A stretch of DNA of 64,000 nucleotides from positions 1-64,000 of the forward strand of contig JBOFGS010000024.1 in the NCBI GenBank assembly GCA_051649245.1, read 5' to 3'. Both the position numbers and the translations under genes were made by a program. Every line of letters begins with the position of its first letter. The first letter of the stretch is position 1. This document shows, piece by piece, positions 8,843 through 17,770 of this stretch. This DNA comes from Brevinema_A sp051649245 (GTDB lineage Bacteria > Spirochaetota > Brevinematia > Brevinematales > Brevinemataceae). The notes under the pieces were generated by a model that did no database searches, was not told the DNA's origin, and saw only the letters and a program-made list of their open reading frames with translations.

Positions 8843-10486
8843 TTATTCTGCTGTATATTTAATTGCAAGTATATTAATAATTTCTGTGTATCCATTCATA
8901 TACGCTATATCTAATGGCGTTCTGCCGGCTTGATCGGGTTGATAAATGTTAATATTAGCAATATTAACAAGAAAATTAACAGTATCTTTTTGATTATTAA
9001 CAACAGCTATATGAAGTGCATTCATTTCATCTTTATTTATGATATTTGGATCGGCTCCCTTATCTAACAACAGACTTAACACTTCAATATATCCTTGTTC
9101 TGCAGCTAAATAAAAAGGAGTTTTTCCTTGATAATCAGAAACATTAAAAAGGGCACCTGCTTCTAATAGTGCTTTTACAACAATACTATTCCCTTGTGCC
9201 GCTGCTTCATGTAATGGTGTACGCCCTTTTGGCGTTCTTTGATTTGGTGAAATTCCATTTTTCAGGAAAAACATCACATTATCTTGGTTTCCTAAAAAAA
9301 TAGACTCAAATAACGGAGTCCAACCGGCTTTATTTTTAGTACTAATATCACATCCATAGTTAATTAATTCTAAAACTAGTGCAGGGGATGATTTTCCCGC
9401 AGCAATATGAAGAGGTGTTGCTCCAAAATGGTCACGTTTGTTTGCTTCTTTAATGGGAAAAGATAAGAGTAAATATTTTAGTGCTTCAATGTTATCATAG
9501 AGTCCTGCAAGATGAAAAGCATTTTGTCCAAATTTATCTTTTAGGTAAGGTGAGATTCCCATCTTAATTAATTGTTCTGTTGCCCGATATCCTCTCGAAT
9601 ATAATGCCTTATGCCAAGCAGTATTCAGAATAGGTCCTTTATCAGCAATTTTTTGTGCAAATGTCTTATATAAATCAAAATTAGAAGGAGTACTGTATGG
9701 ATCTTTTTGTAATCTCTTCATGACTATCGTTTTTTCTGTGGGAGGCATATTTGTTGCACTTGTGGCAATTACTTTTATTGCAAAACGAAGTTGTTTTAGA
9801 TTTGCTATTCCCAAAGCTGTGTTACCATTTGAATCTTTAATCCATGGATTTGCATTTAATGCCAAGAGCGTCTTTATAGCAACAATATTATTTAATGTTG
9901 TTGCCAAATGTAAGGGTGTTTGTCCTAATTGATTTGTAATATTAATATCAGTTCCTTGTGCAACTAAAAATTCAATAATGTCAGTGTTTTTTCTGGTAGC
10001 AGCTAAATGTAACAAAGAATTACCATCTTTACGCTTATTGGTAATGATTGAATTATTGATGCGATAAAATGCTTCAAGATCATTTATATTTTCATTTAAT
10101 ACTGCCAAACAAGCAGTTAGAGATATGGGAACAACATTTGGTAAACTCACAATATTTGTATTTGTTACTTCAATGGTATTTGTTAATACAACGGTATTGG
10201 TAACAGTTTCAATGATAGTCTGTACCGTAATTTCTTCTGTTTCTTCAGTATTATTAGATAAGGGTTGCGTATTGGTAGTACTTTCAGGAATTGTTGCTTC
10301 TATTACGGGAGTATCTTCTTCACGTTCAATAATTTCGTCCTTATCAGAAATTTCATCAGTGAATTCTTCGTCACCCTCTACAATTTCTATAGGAGATGCT
10401 GAATCATAACCATCATAAAGATCTTCTTCTTGTGCAAATATATCTGTTATTAAGAATGATAATAACATTAAGATAATTTTTTTCAT
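8843..10486 (-). CDS. Secreted ankyrin-repeat protein
   Basis: A protein of 547 aa with a signal peptide (MKKIILMLLSFLITDIFA), an acidic Thr/Glu-rich linker to about residue 125, then about eleven ankyrin repeats in two blocks separated by a short spacer (for example GNSLLHLAATRKNTDIIEFL, GRTPLHEAAAQGNSIVVKAL). The in-frame ATG at 10567 is rejected because the ATG at 10486 carries a GAGG ribosome binding site and begins the signal peptide. Ankyrin repeats bind proteins, and secreted forms in host-associated bacteria can act on host or envelope partners. No partner can be named. It lies downstream of the tig terminator and may be transcribed separately. Confidence 0.85.
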   Translation of the reverse strand: MKKIILMLLSFLITDIFAQEEDLYDGYDSASPIEIVEGDEEFTDEISDKDEIIEREEDTPVIEATIPESTTNTQPLSNNTEETEEITVQTIIETVTNTVVLTNTIEVTNTNIVSLPNVVPISLTACLAVLNENINDLEAFYRINNSIITNKRKDGNSLLHLAATRKNTDIIEFLVAQGTDINITNQLGQTPLHLATTLNNIVAIKTLLALNANPWIKDSNGNTALGIANLKQLRFAIKVIATSATNMPPTEKTIVMKRLQKDPYSTPSNFDLYKTFAQKIADKGPILNTAWHKALYSRGYRATEQLIKMGISPYLKDKFGQNAFHLAGLYDNIEALKYLLLSFPIKEANKRDHFGATPLHIAAGKSSPALVLELINYGCDISTKNKAGWTPLFESIFLGNQDNVMFFLKNGISPNQRTPKGRTPLHEAAAQGNSIVVKALLEAGALFNVSDYQGKTPFYLAAEQGYIEVLSLLLDKGADPNIINKDEMNALHIAVVNNQKDTVNFLVNIANINIYQPDQAGRTPLDIAYMNGYTEIINILAIKYTAE

Positions 10487-10566
10487 AACAATAAGCCTCA
10501 TTATTTGATAGTAATAATACTTATTATAATATAGCTCTAAAAAATAATCAAAAATTAACTCAATCA

Positions 10567-10607
10567 AAAAAATCGTTTTCTTAGTATTACTAAGAAAACG
10601 ATTTTTT
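10567..10607. terminator. Terminator of the trigger factor gene
   Basis: A perfect 18-bp stem around a TATTA loop (AATCGTTTTCTTAG / CTAAGAAAACGATT) with A and T tracts at the ends, so it can act in both directions. Confidence 0.9.
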
Positions 10608-10625
10608 ATTTCTGCAGTGTATATA

Positions 10626-11906
10626 TTATCTGTTTTTTTTCAAAATTTCAGAAAGATAAATAGTAGAAGAAATCTTGAATGTTAATTTTGTAATCAATAG
10701 ACTCATTGCTTTTTCACGAAGAAGTTCTATTTTTATATTTTCTTTATCTTCAGGAGTGAGGTGTTTTTTGAATTGATCAAGAGTCATTTGTTGTTTTTGA
10801 GCATAACGATAGAAAGAATACTCAATCTCTTTGTCATCAATAGAAATATTTTCTTGTTTTGCAAATTCATCAAGCCAAATCACTAACGCAACACCGTTTT
10901 GTGCATCAAGAGGAAGATTTTTAAATTTATCCATCAATTCTGTATGATGATTGATGCTTTTTAATGCAATATCTTCTCTGATAATATCTTGTTCAGCTAT
11001 TTTCATTGCTAAATCTCTAAGATTGTTTAACCAAAGACTCTTAGGGATTTCTACTTCAATTTGACTCCCAATAGCGTGCGTAACTGCCAAAGCTTTTTGT
11101 GAGTTGTTGTAGGATAGGGCTATTTCCTCTAGCTGTGTTTTTGAAGTTTGAAGATACTCGTCTTTAGTTTTGAAAGGTGTTCTTTCAGCAATTTCTTCAT
11201 CTGTAACTTTTTCCCAAGATTTTGGGCGTGAAATTTCTGTGATTTCAATCTTTAAAGGAGACGAAACTGTTCCAAGAAATTCAGGAAGATATCCGGACAA
11301 ATCATCAAAAGAAATCTCAATCTTATCCCCGATTTTTTTACCAACCAATACTTCTAATTTTGATGCATCAAATGCAGCTTCTTTTTTATCTCCATGATAA
11401 TCATCATTAAGAACGGAAACTTGAACAAGATCAGTGTCTTTAATAGTATCTGTAACTGTCTCTATAAGACCTATTTGCCGACATAGGCTATCTTCTAAAA
11501 ATTCTTGATCTAATTCACAATGTTGATAACGAACATCGATATTTAAATCAGGACTTTTTGTGATGATAGGATATACTTCGTACACAAGAGAAAAAGTGAA
11601 TTCTTTATCACGAGAAAGCCCTTTCATAGGATTAAATCGAGGTTGTCCGTAAAAAGAAGTTTTTTGTTCATAGAGATAATCTAACGCTTTGTTCCTACAA
11701 ATATCTGATACAACATTCATTAATTCAGGTGGATTTGTTTTTACAATGATATCTGTAGGCACTTTTCCTTTTCGATATCCTGGCATAGCAAATGTTTTTT
11801 GTATTTGAAGAACAGCTAAGTCAAAAATTGTATTTGTTTCTGCCGGAGTTACAGAAACAAATAATTGACGCAATCCATCTGGGTACTGTTTGAGATGAAA
11901 ATACAT
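10626..11906 (-). CDS. tig: Trigger factor chaperone
   Basis: A 426-aa ribosome-bound chaperone that shields nascent chains. The N-terminal ribosome-binding domain has the signature loop as PGYRKGKVPTDI (usual GFRxGKxP). A PPIase-like middle domain with degenerate FKBP features (LVGKKIGDKIEIS, GTVSSPLKIEI, SWEKVTDEEIAERTPF) and a helical C-terminal chaperone domain follow. Length matches the family. The start MYFHLKQYPDG is slightly divergent from the usual N-terminus. It follows the periplasmic protein gene by 31 bases and shares its promoter. ClpP/ClpX genes, frequent neighbours, are absent here. Confidence 0.9.
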   Translation of the reverse strand: MYFHLKQYPDGLRQLFVSVTPAETNTIFDLAVLQIQKTFAMPGYRKGKVPTDIIVKTNPPELMNVVSDICRNKALDYLYEQKTSFYGQPRFNPMKGLSRDKEFTFSLVYEVYPIITKSPDLNIDVRYQHCELDQEFLEDSLCRQIGLIETVTDTIKDTDLVQVSVLNDDYHGDKKEAAFDASKLEVLVGKKIGDKIEISFDDLSGYLPEFLGTVSSPLKIEITEISRPKSWEKVTDEEIAERTPFKTKDEYLQTSKTQLEEIALSYNNSQKALAVTHAIGSQIEVEIPKSLWLNNLRDLAMKIAEQDIIREDIALKSINHHTELMDKFKNLPLDAQNGVALVIWLDEFAKQENISIDDKEIEYSFYRYAQKQQMTLDQFKKHLTPEDKENIKIELLREKAMSLLITKLTFKISSTIYLSEILKKNR

Positions 11907-11937
11907 GTACAGCTCCTTAAAAAATTATATGATTTGA

Positions 11938-12564
11938 TTATAAATCTTCTGTTAGTATTTTTTTATTAATAATTTGATCTGCATCTATGGGGAGAAATTC
12001 TAAGATATATCCTGTGATTATTTTATTATAGGATTGATTTGTTTGGGTGATTGTTTCTAGTTGGATAATAAGGTTTGTATTTGTTGATATTTTGCTCTGA
12101 TCATTTGTTAATATTTCCGTACGATAGTATGTTTCTACCAAAATAGAACCGTCTGACGATGGAATTTTCTTGTTAGTGGGCTTACTGTATTTTATTTCCA
12201 GTAATGTATGAATTTTATTTGAAAAATAACTGTTTGAGTCATCCATAAGCCATAAATACGATAAACTAGTTAACCGATTTTCTCTAAATAAAAAAGTAAC
12301 ACGCATATTCTCATCAAAGAGGAGACCTTCATAAACGATTCTATTTAAATTAGTCAAAGAGGTAACAAGAGCAAGTTCTTTTTTCTTTTCTTCTTCAGCA
12401 AGGATAAAAGAAATTCTTTCTCCAAAAGCATATCCCCGTATTTTTTCCATTGTATCCAATGATTTTTGATGTTGATAACTTTGATTTATAGGTGGGATTT
12501 GACTATAGACAGTTTTTGTCAGCATCATAATGATAAAAATAAAAAATAATGATATCTTTTTCAT
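11938..12564 (-). CDS. Periplasmic protein of unknown function
   Basis: I do not recognise this 208-aa protein. It has a clear signal peptide (MKKISLFFIFIIMMLTKTVYS) and probably a soluble alpha/beta body (ALVTSLTNLNRIVYEGLLF, FLFRENRLTSLSYLWL). It is the first gene of the operon with trigger factor and diverges from the helicase operon. Nothing ties it to a known pathway. Confidence 0.7.
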   Translation of the reverse strand: MKKISLFFIFIIMMLTKTVYSQIPPINQSYQHQKSLDTMEKIRGYAFGERISFILAEEEKKKELALVTSLTNLNRIVYEGLLFDENMRVTFLFRENRLTSLSYLWLMDDSNSYFSNKIHTLLEIKYSKPTNKKIPSSDGSILVETYYRTEILTNDQSKISTNTNLIIQLETITQTNQSYNKIITGYILEFLPIDADQIINKKILTEDL

Positions 12565-12625
12565 AGATATTTATTATGAATGATCATAACAATTTTGTCA
12601 AGCTTTTAATTTACAAATATTTAGA

Positions 12626-12654
12626 TTGAATTTTTTATTGTTTTTGTGTATAAT
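12626..12654 (+). promoter_or_regulatory. Promoter of the pcrA operon
   Basis: TTGAAT (12626-12631) and TATAAT (12649-12654) lie 17 bases apart, 35 bases before the start codon. Confidence 0.75.
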
Positions 12655-12688
12655 CTAATTTAATCTCGATAAAAGTTGGAGGACTGAC

Positions 12689-15205
12689 ATGAGTGATCTA
12701 TTTTCAAGATCTTTGTTTAATAACGATCCCGATCAACCATCACATTCTTCTAAAGATAAAGATCCGGAAATCAATTTCTCTACTTTTCTCAAAAATGTAG
12801 AATTGGATGAAGAGGTTATTGATTCTGATATCAATCTTCCCAAAGTTGAAGAGATACCTAAAAAAGTACGTGATTTTCAATATAGTTCTCAAAAAAAAGA
12901 ATACACATTGCCTGAAAATTTTCTTGATTCGATGAATCCTGAACAAAAAGAAGCTGTATTATATGATCAAGGATCTTTATTGATATTGGCAGGGGCAGGA
13001 TCTGGAAAAACCAGAGTTATTACGCATCGATTTGCATACTTGATTAAAAAATATGATTTAAATATATACAATATTCTTTGTGTTACATTCACTAATAAAG
13101 CAGCTGGTGAAATGAAAGAACGTATTTCAGGATTGTTAGGCGTCAGTACCAGAATGTCATGGATTCGTACTTTTCATTCGATGTGTACCATGATTTTGCG
13201 TGAACATGCACATAGAATCGGTTTTTCTCATGATTTTACGATCTATGATGCTTCTGATACGAAAAATACGATCAAAAAAATTATGGAACGTCTTAATATT
13301 GATCCCAAAGATAATCCGGATAAAGCGATTGCACGAGCCATTTCATCTGCAAAAGAAGAATTAATGACCCCTGAAGATATGGAAAAAAATGCACGCAATC
13401 CTTTTGATCATTTATGTGCCGAAATATATAAGGAATATCGTTCTGTCTTACGACAAAATCAAGCGATGGATTTTGGAGATTTGATTGTTAATACTATTTT
13501 ACTTCTTGAAAATTGTCCTGATGTTCGTGAAAACTACCAGCATCAGTGGCGTTTTATCATGGCAGATGAATTTCAAGATACTAATAAACCTCAGTATCGT
13601 CTATTGACGTTATTGAGTGCTGACAAAAAAAACGTATGTGTTGTCGGAGATGATGATCAGTCGATCTATGGTTGGAGAGGAGCTCGTGTTGAAAATATCA
13701 GACAATTTCAAGAAGAATTTTCAGCTCATATTATCAGGCTAGAAAAAAATTATCGATCTCATGCGACCATCTTAGAGGCTGCAAATTCTGTTGTTAAGTC
13801 AATTAAAGGCCGTATGCCTAAAACATTAAAACCTGTTCGAGAAAAAGGCGATAAAATTACCTTTAAATGTCTTGGCGATGATCAACAGCAAGCCAGTTAT
13901 ATTTTTGAACAAATGCAGATCTTGATTAATAAAGGTAAAAATTATAAAGACTTTGCTGTTTTATATCGTACGAATGCACAATCTCGTGTTCTTGAAGAAA
14001 TGTTTACCCGTCATCAAATTCCTTATAAAATTTATGGGGGTCAACGATTCTTTGATCGTGCAGAGGTCAAGGATATTTTGTCTTATCTGAGAGTTATTGT
14101 AAATCCATATGATGCAGAAGCATTTGATCGTATTGTTAATGTTCCAAAAAGAAAGATCGGTGATGCCGGAAAATCAAAAATTGATGAATTTTTGCAACAG
14201 ACAAAACTTTCTTATTCAGATGCGTGTCTTCAAGCTTCGAGTATTAATGGCTTAGGTAAATCGGTTTCAGATGCTCTCATCAATCTAGGACATATCTTGA
14301 CAGAACTTCGAGATTCTATGGAATCAATGCAGCCTACACAAATTATTAAAATATTACTGGAATCAATTAAATATTTTGAAGCGTATCTTGTGCCAAAATA
14401 CGGCACTCATGAAGCTGAAGATCGTTTTGAAAATATTCAAGAACTCGTGAATGCTGTAAAATCATTTGAAGAAGCTAATCCAAATACGACAATTGCTGAT
14501 TTTTTACGTGAAGCGAGTTTATTGTCATCATTGAATGAAGAAGAGATTGAAGATGAGAATGTTATTTCATTGATGACCATTCATAGTGCTAAGGGATTGG
14601 AATTTCCTATTGTTTTTGTTATTGGTCTTGCAGAAGGAGTATTACCTCTTTCTAGCTCAAGAGGAGATCGAGAACTTGATGAGGAAAAGCGTTTATTTTA
14701 TGTAGCAATTACACGAGCAATGGATAAACTTTATCTTACTTATGAACAAAAATCACGACGTTATGGAGAATCTGTCTTTAATGAACAATCTCATTTTATA
14801 GATGCGATTCCTCCAGAATTACTCGATGTTCAGGAGATGACACATAAAACAATGGACAAAGATGATTTTGTTAAACGCACAACATTCTCTAGCAAAACAT
14901 CTTACAATCGCTATAATAAAAATACTGTATCCAAAAATTATCATGCATCCCAATCTGTTGTTAAAGATAAACACTCTGTACAAGACGTACTAGCTGGATC
15001 TGTACCATCTGACAATATGAAAACAGAAAAAATTAAAACGCTTGCTGATATTTCATTAGGTGATCGTGTTATTCATGGTATGTTTGGACAGGGAGTAGTT
15101 GAATATATCTCAACAGCAATGGTACGAATTGTTTTTGAAAAATTCGGCACACAGGTTTTAATGGGTAATTCGGTTTCAAATCTTAAAAAAATAATATCGG
15201 AGTAG
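12689..15205 (+). CDS. pcrA: PcrA/UvrD-type DNA helicase
   Basis: An 838-aa superfamily 1A 3'-5' helicase for repair and replication fork maintenance. An acidic N-terminal extension of about 75 residues precedes the core. Motifs occur in order: I (ILAGAGSGKTRV), Ia (VTFTNKAAGEMKERI), II (MADEFQDTN), III (VGDDDQSIYGWRGA), IV (LEKNYRS), V (LMTIHSAKGLEFP) and VI (VAITRAMDKLYLT). The C-terminus ends in the small tudor-like domain typical of PcrA (GDRVIHGMFGQGVVEYI), which contacts RNA polymerase. The RBS GGAGGAC is strong. The extension is unusual for the family. UvrD would be an equally acceptable name. Confidence 0.93.
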   Translation: MSDLFSRSLFNNDPDQPSHSSKDKDPEINFSTFLKNVELDEEVIDSDINLPKVEEIPKKVRDFQYSSQKKEYTLPENFLDSMNPEQKEAVLYDQGSLLILAGAGSGKTRVITHRFAYLIKKYDLNIYNILCVTFTNKAAGEMKERISGLLGVSTRMSWIRTFHSMCTMILREHAHRIGFSHDFTIYDASDTKNTIKKIMERLNIDPKDNPDKAIARAISSAKEELMTPEDMEKNARNPFDHLCAEIYKEYRSVLRQNQAMDFGDLIVNTILLLENCPDVRENYQHQWRFIMADEFQDTNKPQYRLLTLLSADKKNVCVVGDDDQSIYGWRGARVENIRQFQEEFSAHIIRLEKNYRSHATILEAANSVVKSIKGRMPKTLKPVREKGDKITFKCLGDDQQQASYIFEQMQILINKGKNYKDFAVLYRTNAQSRVLEEMFTRHQIPYKIYGGQRFFDRAEVKDILSYLRVIVNPYDAEAFDRIVNVPKRKIGDAGKSKIDEFLQQTKLSYSDACLQASSINGLGKSVSDALINLGHILTELRDSMESMQPTQIIKILLESIKYFEAYLVPKYGTHEAEDRFENIQELVNAVKSFEEANPNTTIADFLREASLLSSLNEEEIEDENVISLMTIHSAKGLEFPIVFVIGLAEGVLPLSSSRGDRELDEEKRLFYVAITRAMDKLYLTYEQKSRRYGESVFNEQSHFIDAIPPELLDVQEMTHKTMDKDDFVKRTTFSSKTSYNRYNKNTVSKNYHASQSVVKDKHSVQDVLAGSVPSDNMKTEKIKTLADISLGDRVIHGMFGQGVVEYISTAMVRIVFEKFGTQVLMGNSVSNLKKIISE

Positions 15206-15208
15206 CTT

Positions 15209-16480
15209 GTGGCATTATATAAAAAAACATTAATGGGATCAGCATTCTATTCCATTGGGAATATGGCTGGTGCTGGTCTTAACATGCTTTATCAATTCAT
15301 TCTTATGTTATTTTTAACAGGAGAAGAATATGGTGTGATTCAGCCTCTTCTACAATTCATTGGTTTGCTTGTTTTACCTTCTGCAGCCTATCAATATGCT
15401 TTGACAAAGCACTACAGTAAATTAGATAGTCAAACTATTTGCTATGAATCACTCCTTATTTTTAGAAGAATGATCATGTTAGGGATTGCTATTTCTGTCA
15501 TTTGGATTTTATTGATTCCTACGATGAAGAATTTTTTTCATGTCGAGGATTCTAGTATTTTTGTACTCTTATTGATTTCTTTACTCCTTCAAATAATTCA
15601 AACTCCTTTTATTAGTAGACTACAGGCAGAAAAAGAATTTTTTGTTGCAGGAATGACGCAGATGGGACAAGGGATTGTTCGCATGACCTTGGGATTAGTG
15701 ATATTATCGCTACTTCCTAACATTTGGGGAGCTATTCTAGGAGTTATCATGAGTAATATTTCCTTAATCTATGGAAATATGTTTTTATATCTTAAATCTT
15801 TATTCCAAAAAATACCATCAAATTTTCAAGCAAAGCCTATTTCTTTTAAATTATTGTTTGTATCATTAGGTTCTGTAGGCTTATTTTCATTGCTTATTTA
15901 TTCTGACACTGTCTTAGTTAGATCTATTCTTCCCGAATTTTCAGGAGTTTTTTCAAGCTCAAACCTTCTTGGAAAAGGAATGATTTTTCTTACTGCAGGT
16001 ATTTCTTTTGTGATTCTGCCGTTTATGGCAGAGCAACTGCATGATATCAAAAAAGCATTATGGATTGGTTTTTTCTGTTTACTTACGTTGATTTTACTAT
16101 ATGTTGGATTTTTTATGATTGTCGGACCGTTTTTAGGACATTTTCTCTTTAAAAACGAGCCAATTATTTTAGCAGGTTTTGATAAGTATCTCACTTATTA
16201 TAATATTATGTTTATTCCTTATCCATTGATCTATTATTTTTTGAATTATTATTTAGTGAAAGAAAATATCTTTTATCCGATATTACTTGCTCTATCAAAC
16301 ATTATTCTTTATATAGGGATTGTTTGTTATGGGAATACATTAGATATTATTATTTTAATCATTGGTATAGTGGGTTACAGTACCTTATGTTGTGTATTGA
16401 TTCATTCATTATATAGTCAGAATGACGGTAATATTCATGAGGAACAAATCGACGAATCTCACATAGAAAAAATGAGTTAA
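15209..16480 (+). CDS. Oligosaccharide flippase-like membrane protein
   Basis: A 423-aa protein with about twelve predicted transmembrane segments, of the MATE/Wzx/MurJ (MOP) superfamily, as seen in LMGSAFYSIGNMAGAGLNML and the later repeat of paired helices. Such proteins flip lipid-linked oligosaccharides. It starts with GTG three bases after pcrA, with CGGAG as ribosome binding site. It is the only flippase-like gene in the window and lies 16 kb from the glycan operon, so a link is possible but not shown. The C-terminal tail is polar. Confidence 0.75.
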   Translation: MALYKKTLMGSAFYSIGNMAGAGLNMLYQFILMLFLTGEEYGVIQPLLQFIGLLVLPSAAYQYALTKHYSKLDSQTICYESLLIFRRMIMLGIAISVIWILLIPTMKNFFHVEDSSIFVLLLISLLLQIIQTPFISRLQAEKEFFVAGMTQMGQGIVRMTLGLVILSLLPNIWGAILGVIMSNISLIYGNMFLYLKSLFQKIPSNFQAKPISFKLLFVSLGSVGLFSLLIYSDTVLVRSILPEFSGVFSSSNLLGKGMIFLTAGISFVILPFMAEQLHDIKKALWIGFFCLLTLILLYVGFFMIVGPFLGHFLFKNEPIILAGFDKYLTYYNIMFIPYPLIYYFLNYYLVKENIFYPILLALSNIILYIGIVCYGNTLDIIILIIGIVGYSTLCCVLIHSLYSQNDGNIHEEQIDESHIEKMS

Positions 16481-16507
16481 AAAAACCTCTATTATAGAGG
16501 TTTTTTT
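16479..16507. terminator. Bidirectional terminator after the flippase gene
   Basis: A 13-bp perfect stem (AAAAAAACCTCTA / TAGAGGTTTTTTT) with a 3-base loop, placed between converging genes. Confidence 0.9.
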
Positions 16508-16512
16508 ATGTG

Positions 16513-16797
16513 CTATGCAGAACAGATGATTTCTGATTGATATTGTTTGAAAAAATGTTCCGCTGTTTTTTTATCGAATGTCTCTTCAATAATTAAAGTT
16601 GATATCTCTAGTATTTCTTTCAGATCTGTTATCTTAAAAAAATGATTTAATTGTTCTAAGATAACAGAGTGTGATTGTCGATCATGTGTTCTATCACAAA
16701 TAATTTTTAATGTTGGTGATTTAATGTAATTACAGATCAGAATATCTGCAACAATAATAGCATAGAAATGATCCCATATTTTTTTTCGTATAGACAT
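16513..16797 (-). CDS. Small protein of unknown function, 94 aa
   Basis: A 94-aa soluble protein without recognised domain, mostly helical (ILEQLNHFFKITDLKEILEI), with four Cys residues. It has a plausible RBS (AGGAGC) before its ATG and a shared terminator after its stop. It precedes no operon partner closely; the patatin gene upstream on the same strand ends 69 bases away. Reality is supported by the RBS and terminator rather than homology. Confidence 0.55.
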   Translation of the reverse strand: MSIRKKIWDHFYAIIVADILICNYIKSPTLKIICDRTHDRQSHSVILEQLNHFFKITDLKEILEISTLIIEETFDKKTAEHFFKQYQSEIICSA

Positions 16798-16866
16798 ATT
16801 ATTGCTCCTAATTAATAATCTCTATATTTAAAAATACTAGGATTAAGAGCAAATGACAACTATTAT

Positions 16867-17748
16867 TTATAATTTTTTTAATAAATTTTTTGTCTGAATA
16901 TATCCATTAATGATCATACGCTGTTTTATTTTTTTTATATTTAAAATGGATGGTATATTACAACTGTCATATTCAACGGAAAGTTCGGGTTTATAGAGTT
17001 CGTATTCTAATTTGGCAATATGCGATTGGTTCATATAAAATGAACGGATCATAGGATCCGTAAATGGTAATATTTTGAAAGGTCTTGTGTCATTGAATGA
17101 AACAGTAAATTTTGAAATTTGGTTGACAGACATATTTTCATAAGAAAAGAGATTGCATGCTAGACACACTCCTTTAAATCGAGATTTCAAAACAGCAATA
17201 GGAACAGAACCTGTAACCCCACCATCAACAATCATTGAATCTTTATTTTTCTCTGTTTGTGTATTTGGTGTAAATAATCCTGGAATAGAGCAACTGCCTT
17301 TTATTGCAGAACCTAAATCTCCATGATCAAAAATAACTTCTTTAAAATTCATTAAATCTACGGCACGACATACAAAAGGAATAGGTAGTTCTTCAATTTT
17401 TTTATGAGCGACAAGTTTATTAATTTCTATAATAAGATTTTCACCATTGAAAAATCCCTTATTTTTTTTTGAAACTAGGGTGGGAGTTGCAATTTCTATT
17501 AATGCCATTAATGATTCTGTATGTTCTTCTAAAATTTCTAAGATTTCTTGAGAAGTAAATCCTGCAGCAAAAAGTCCGCCAATCAATGATCCAATACTTG
17601 TCCCAGCAATATAAGCAATAGGAATTTGATCTTCTTCAAGTGCTTTTAAAACACCAATATGAAAAAATCCACGAAGACCACCACCTCCAAGAGCTATTCC
17701 AAGCCCTTTTGAGAATATTTTCTTTTTTATATCTTGAGAACCAAACAT
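16867..17748 (-). CDS. Patatin-like phospholipase
   Basis: A 293-aa lipid acyl hydrolase of the patatin/RssA family. The oxyanion loop GGGGLRGFFHIG, nucleophile elbow GTSIG (Ser near residue 46) and catalytic Asp in VDGGVTGSVP are all present. No signal peptide is seen, so it probably acts at the cytoplasmic face of the membrane on phospholipids or lysophospholipids. It follows the PBP gene by 22 bases in the same orientation, so both are likely co-transcribed envelope genes. Confidence 0.88.
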   Translation of the reverse strand: MFGSQDIKKKIFSKGLGIALGGGGLRGFFHIGVLKALEEDQIPIAYIAGTSIGSLIGGLFAAGFTSQEILEILEEHTESLMALIEIATPTLVSKKNKGFFNGENLIIEINKLVAHKKIEELPIPFVCRAVDLMNFKEVIFDHGDLGSAIKGSCSIPGLFTPNTQTEKNKDSMIVDGGVTGSVPIAVLKSRFKGVCLACNLFSYENMSVNQISKFTVSFNDTRPFKILPFTDPMIRSFYMNQSHIAKLEYELYKPELSVEYDSCNIPSILNIKKIKQRMIINGYIQTKNLLKKL

Positions 17749-17770
17749 TCGTTTACTTCCTTATAATGGA

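Noticed and set aside
10125..10409. Plus-strand 94-aa hydrophobic ORF in the ankyrin gene
   Set aside because: It is antisense to the low-complexity acidic Thr/Glu linker; hydrophobic reading is a by-product of that composition.
8843..10567. Longer start of the ankyrin gene at 10567
   Set aside because: The extension is Tyr/Ile-rich noncoding-like sequence; the ATG at 10486 has a ribosome binding site and a signal peptide.
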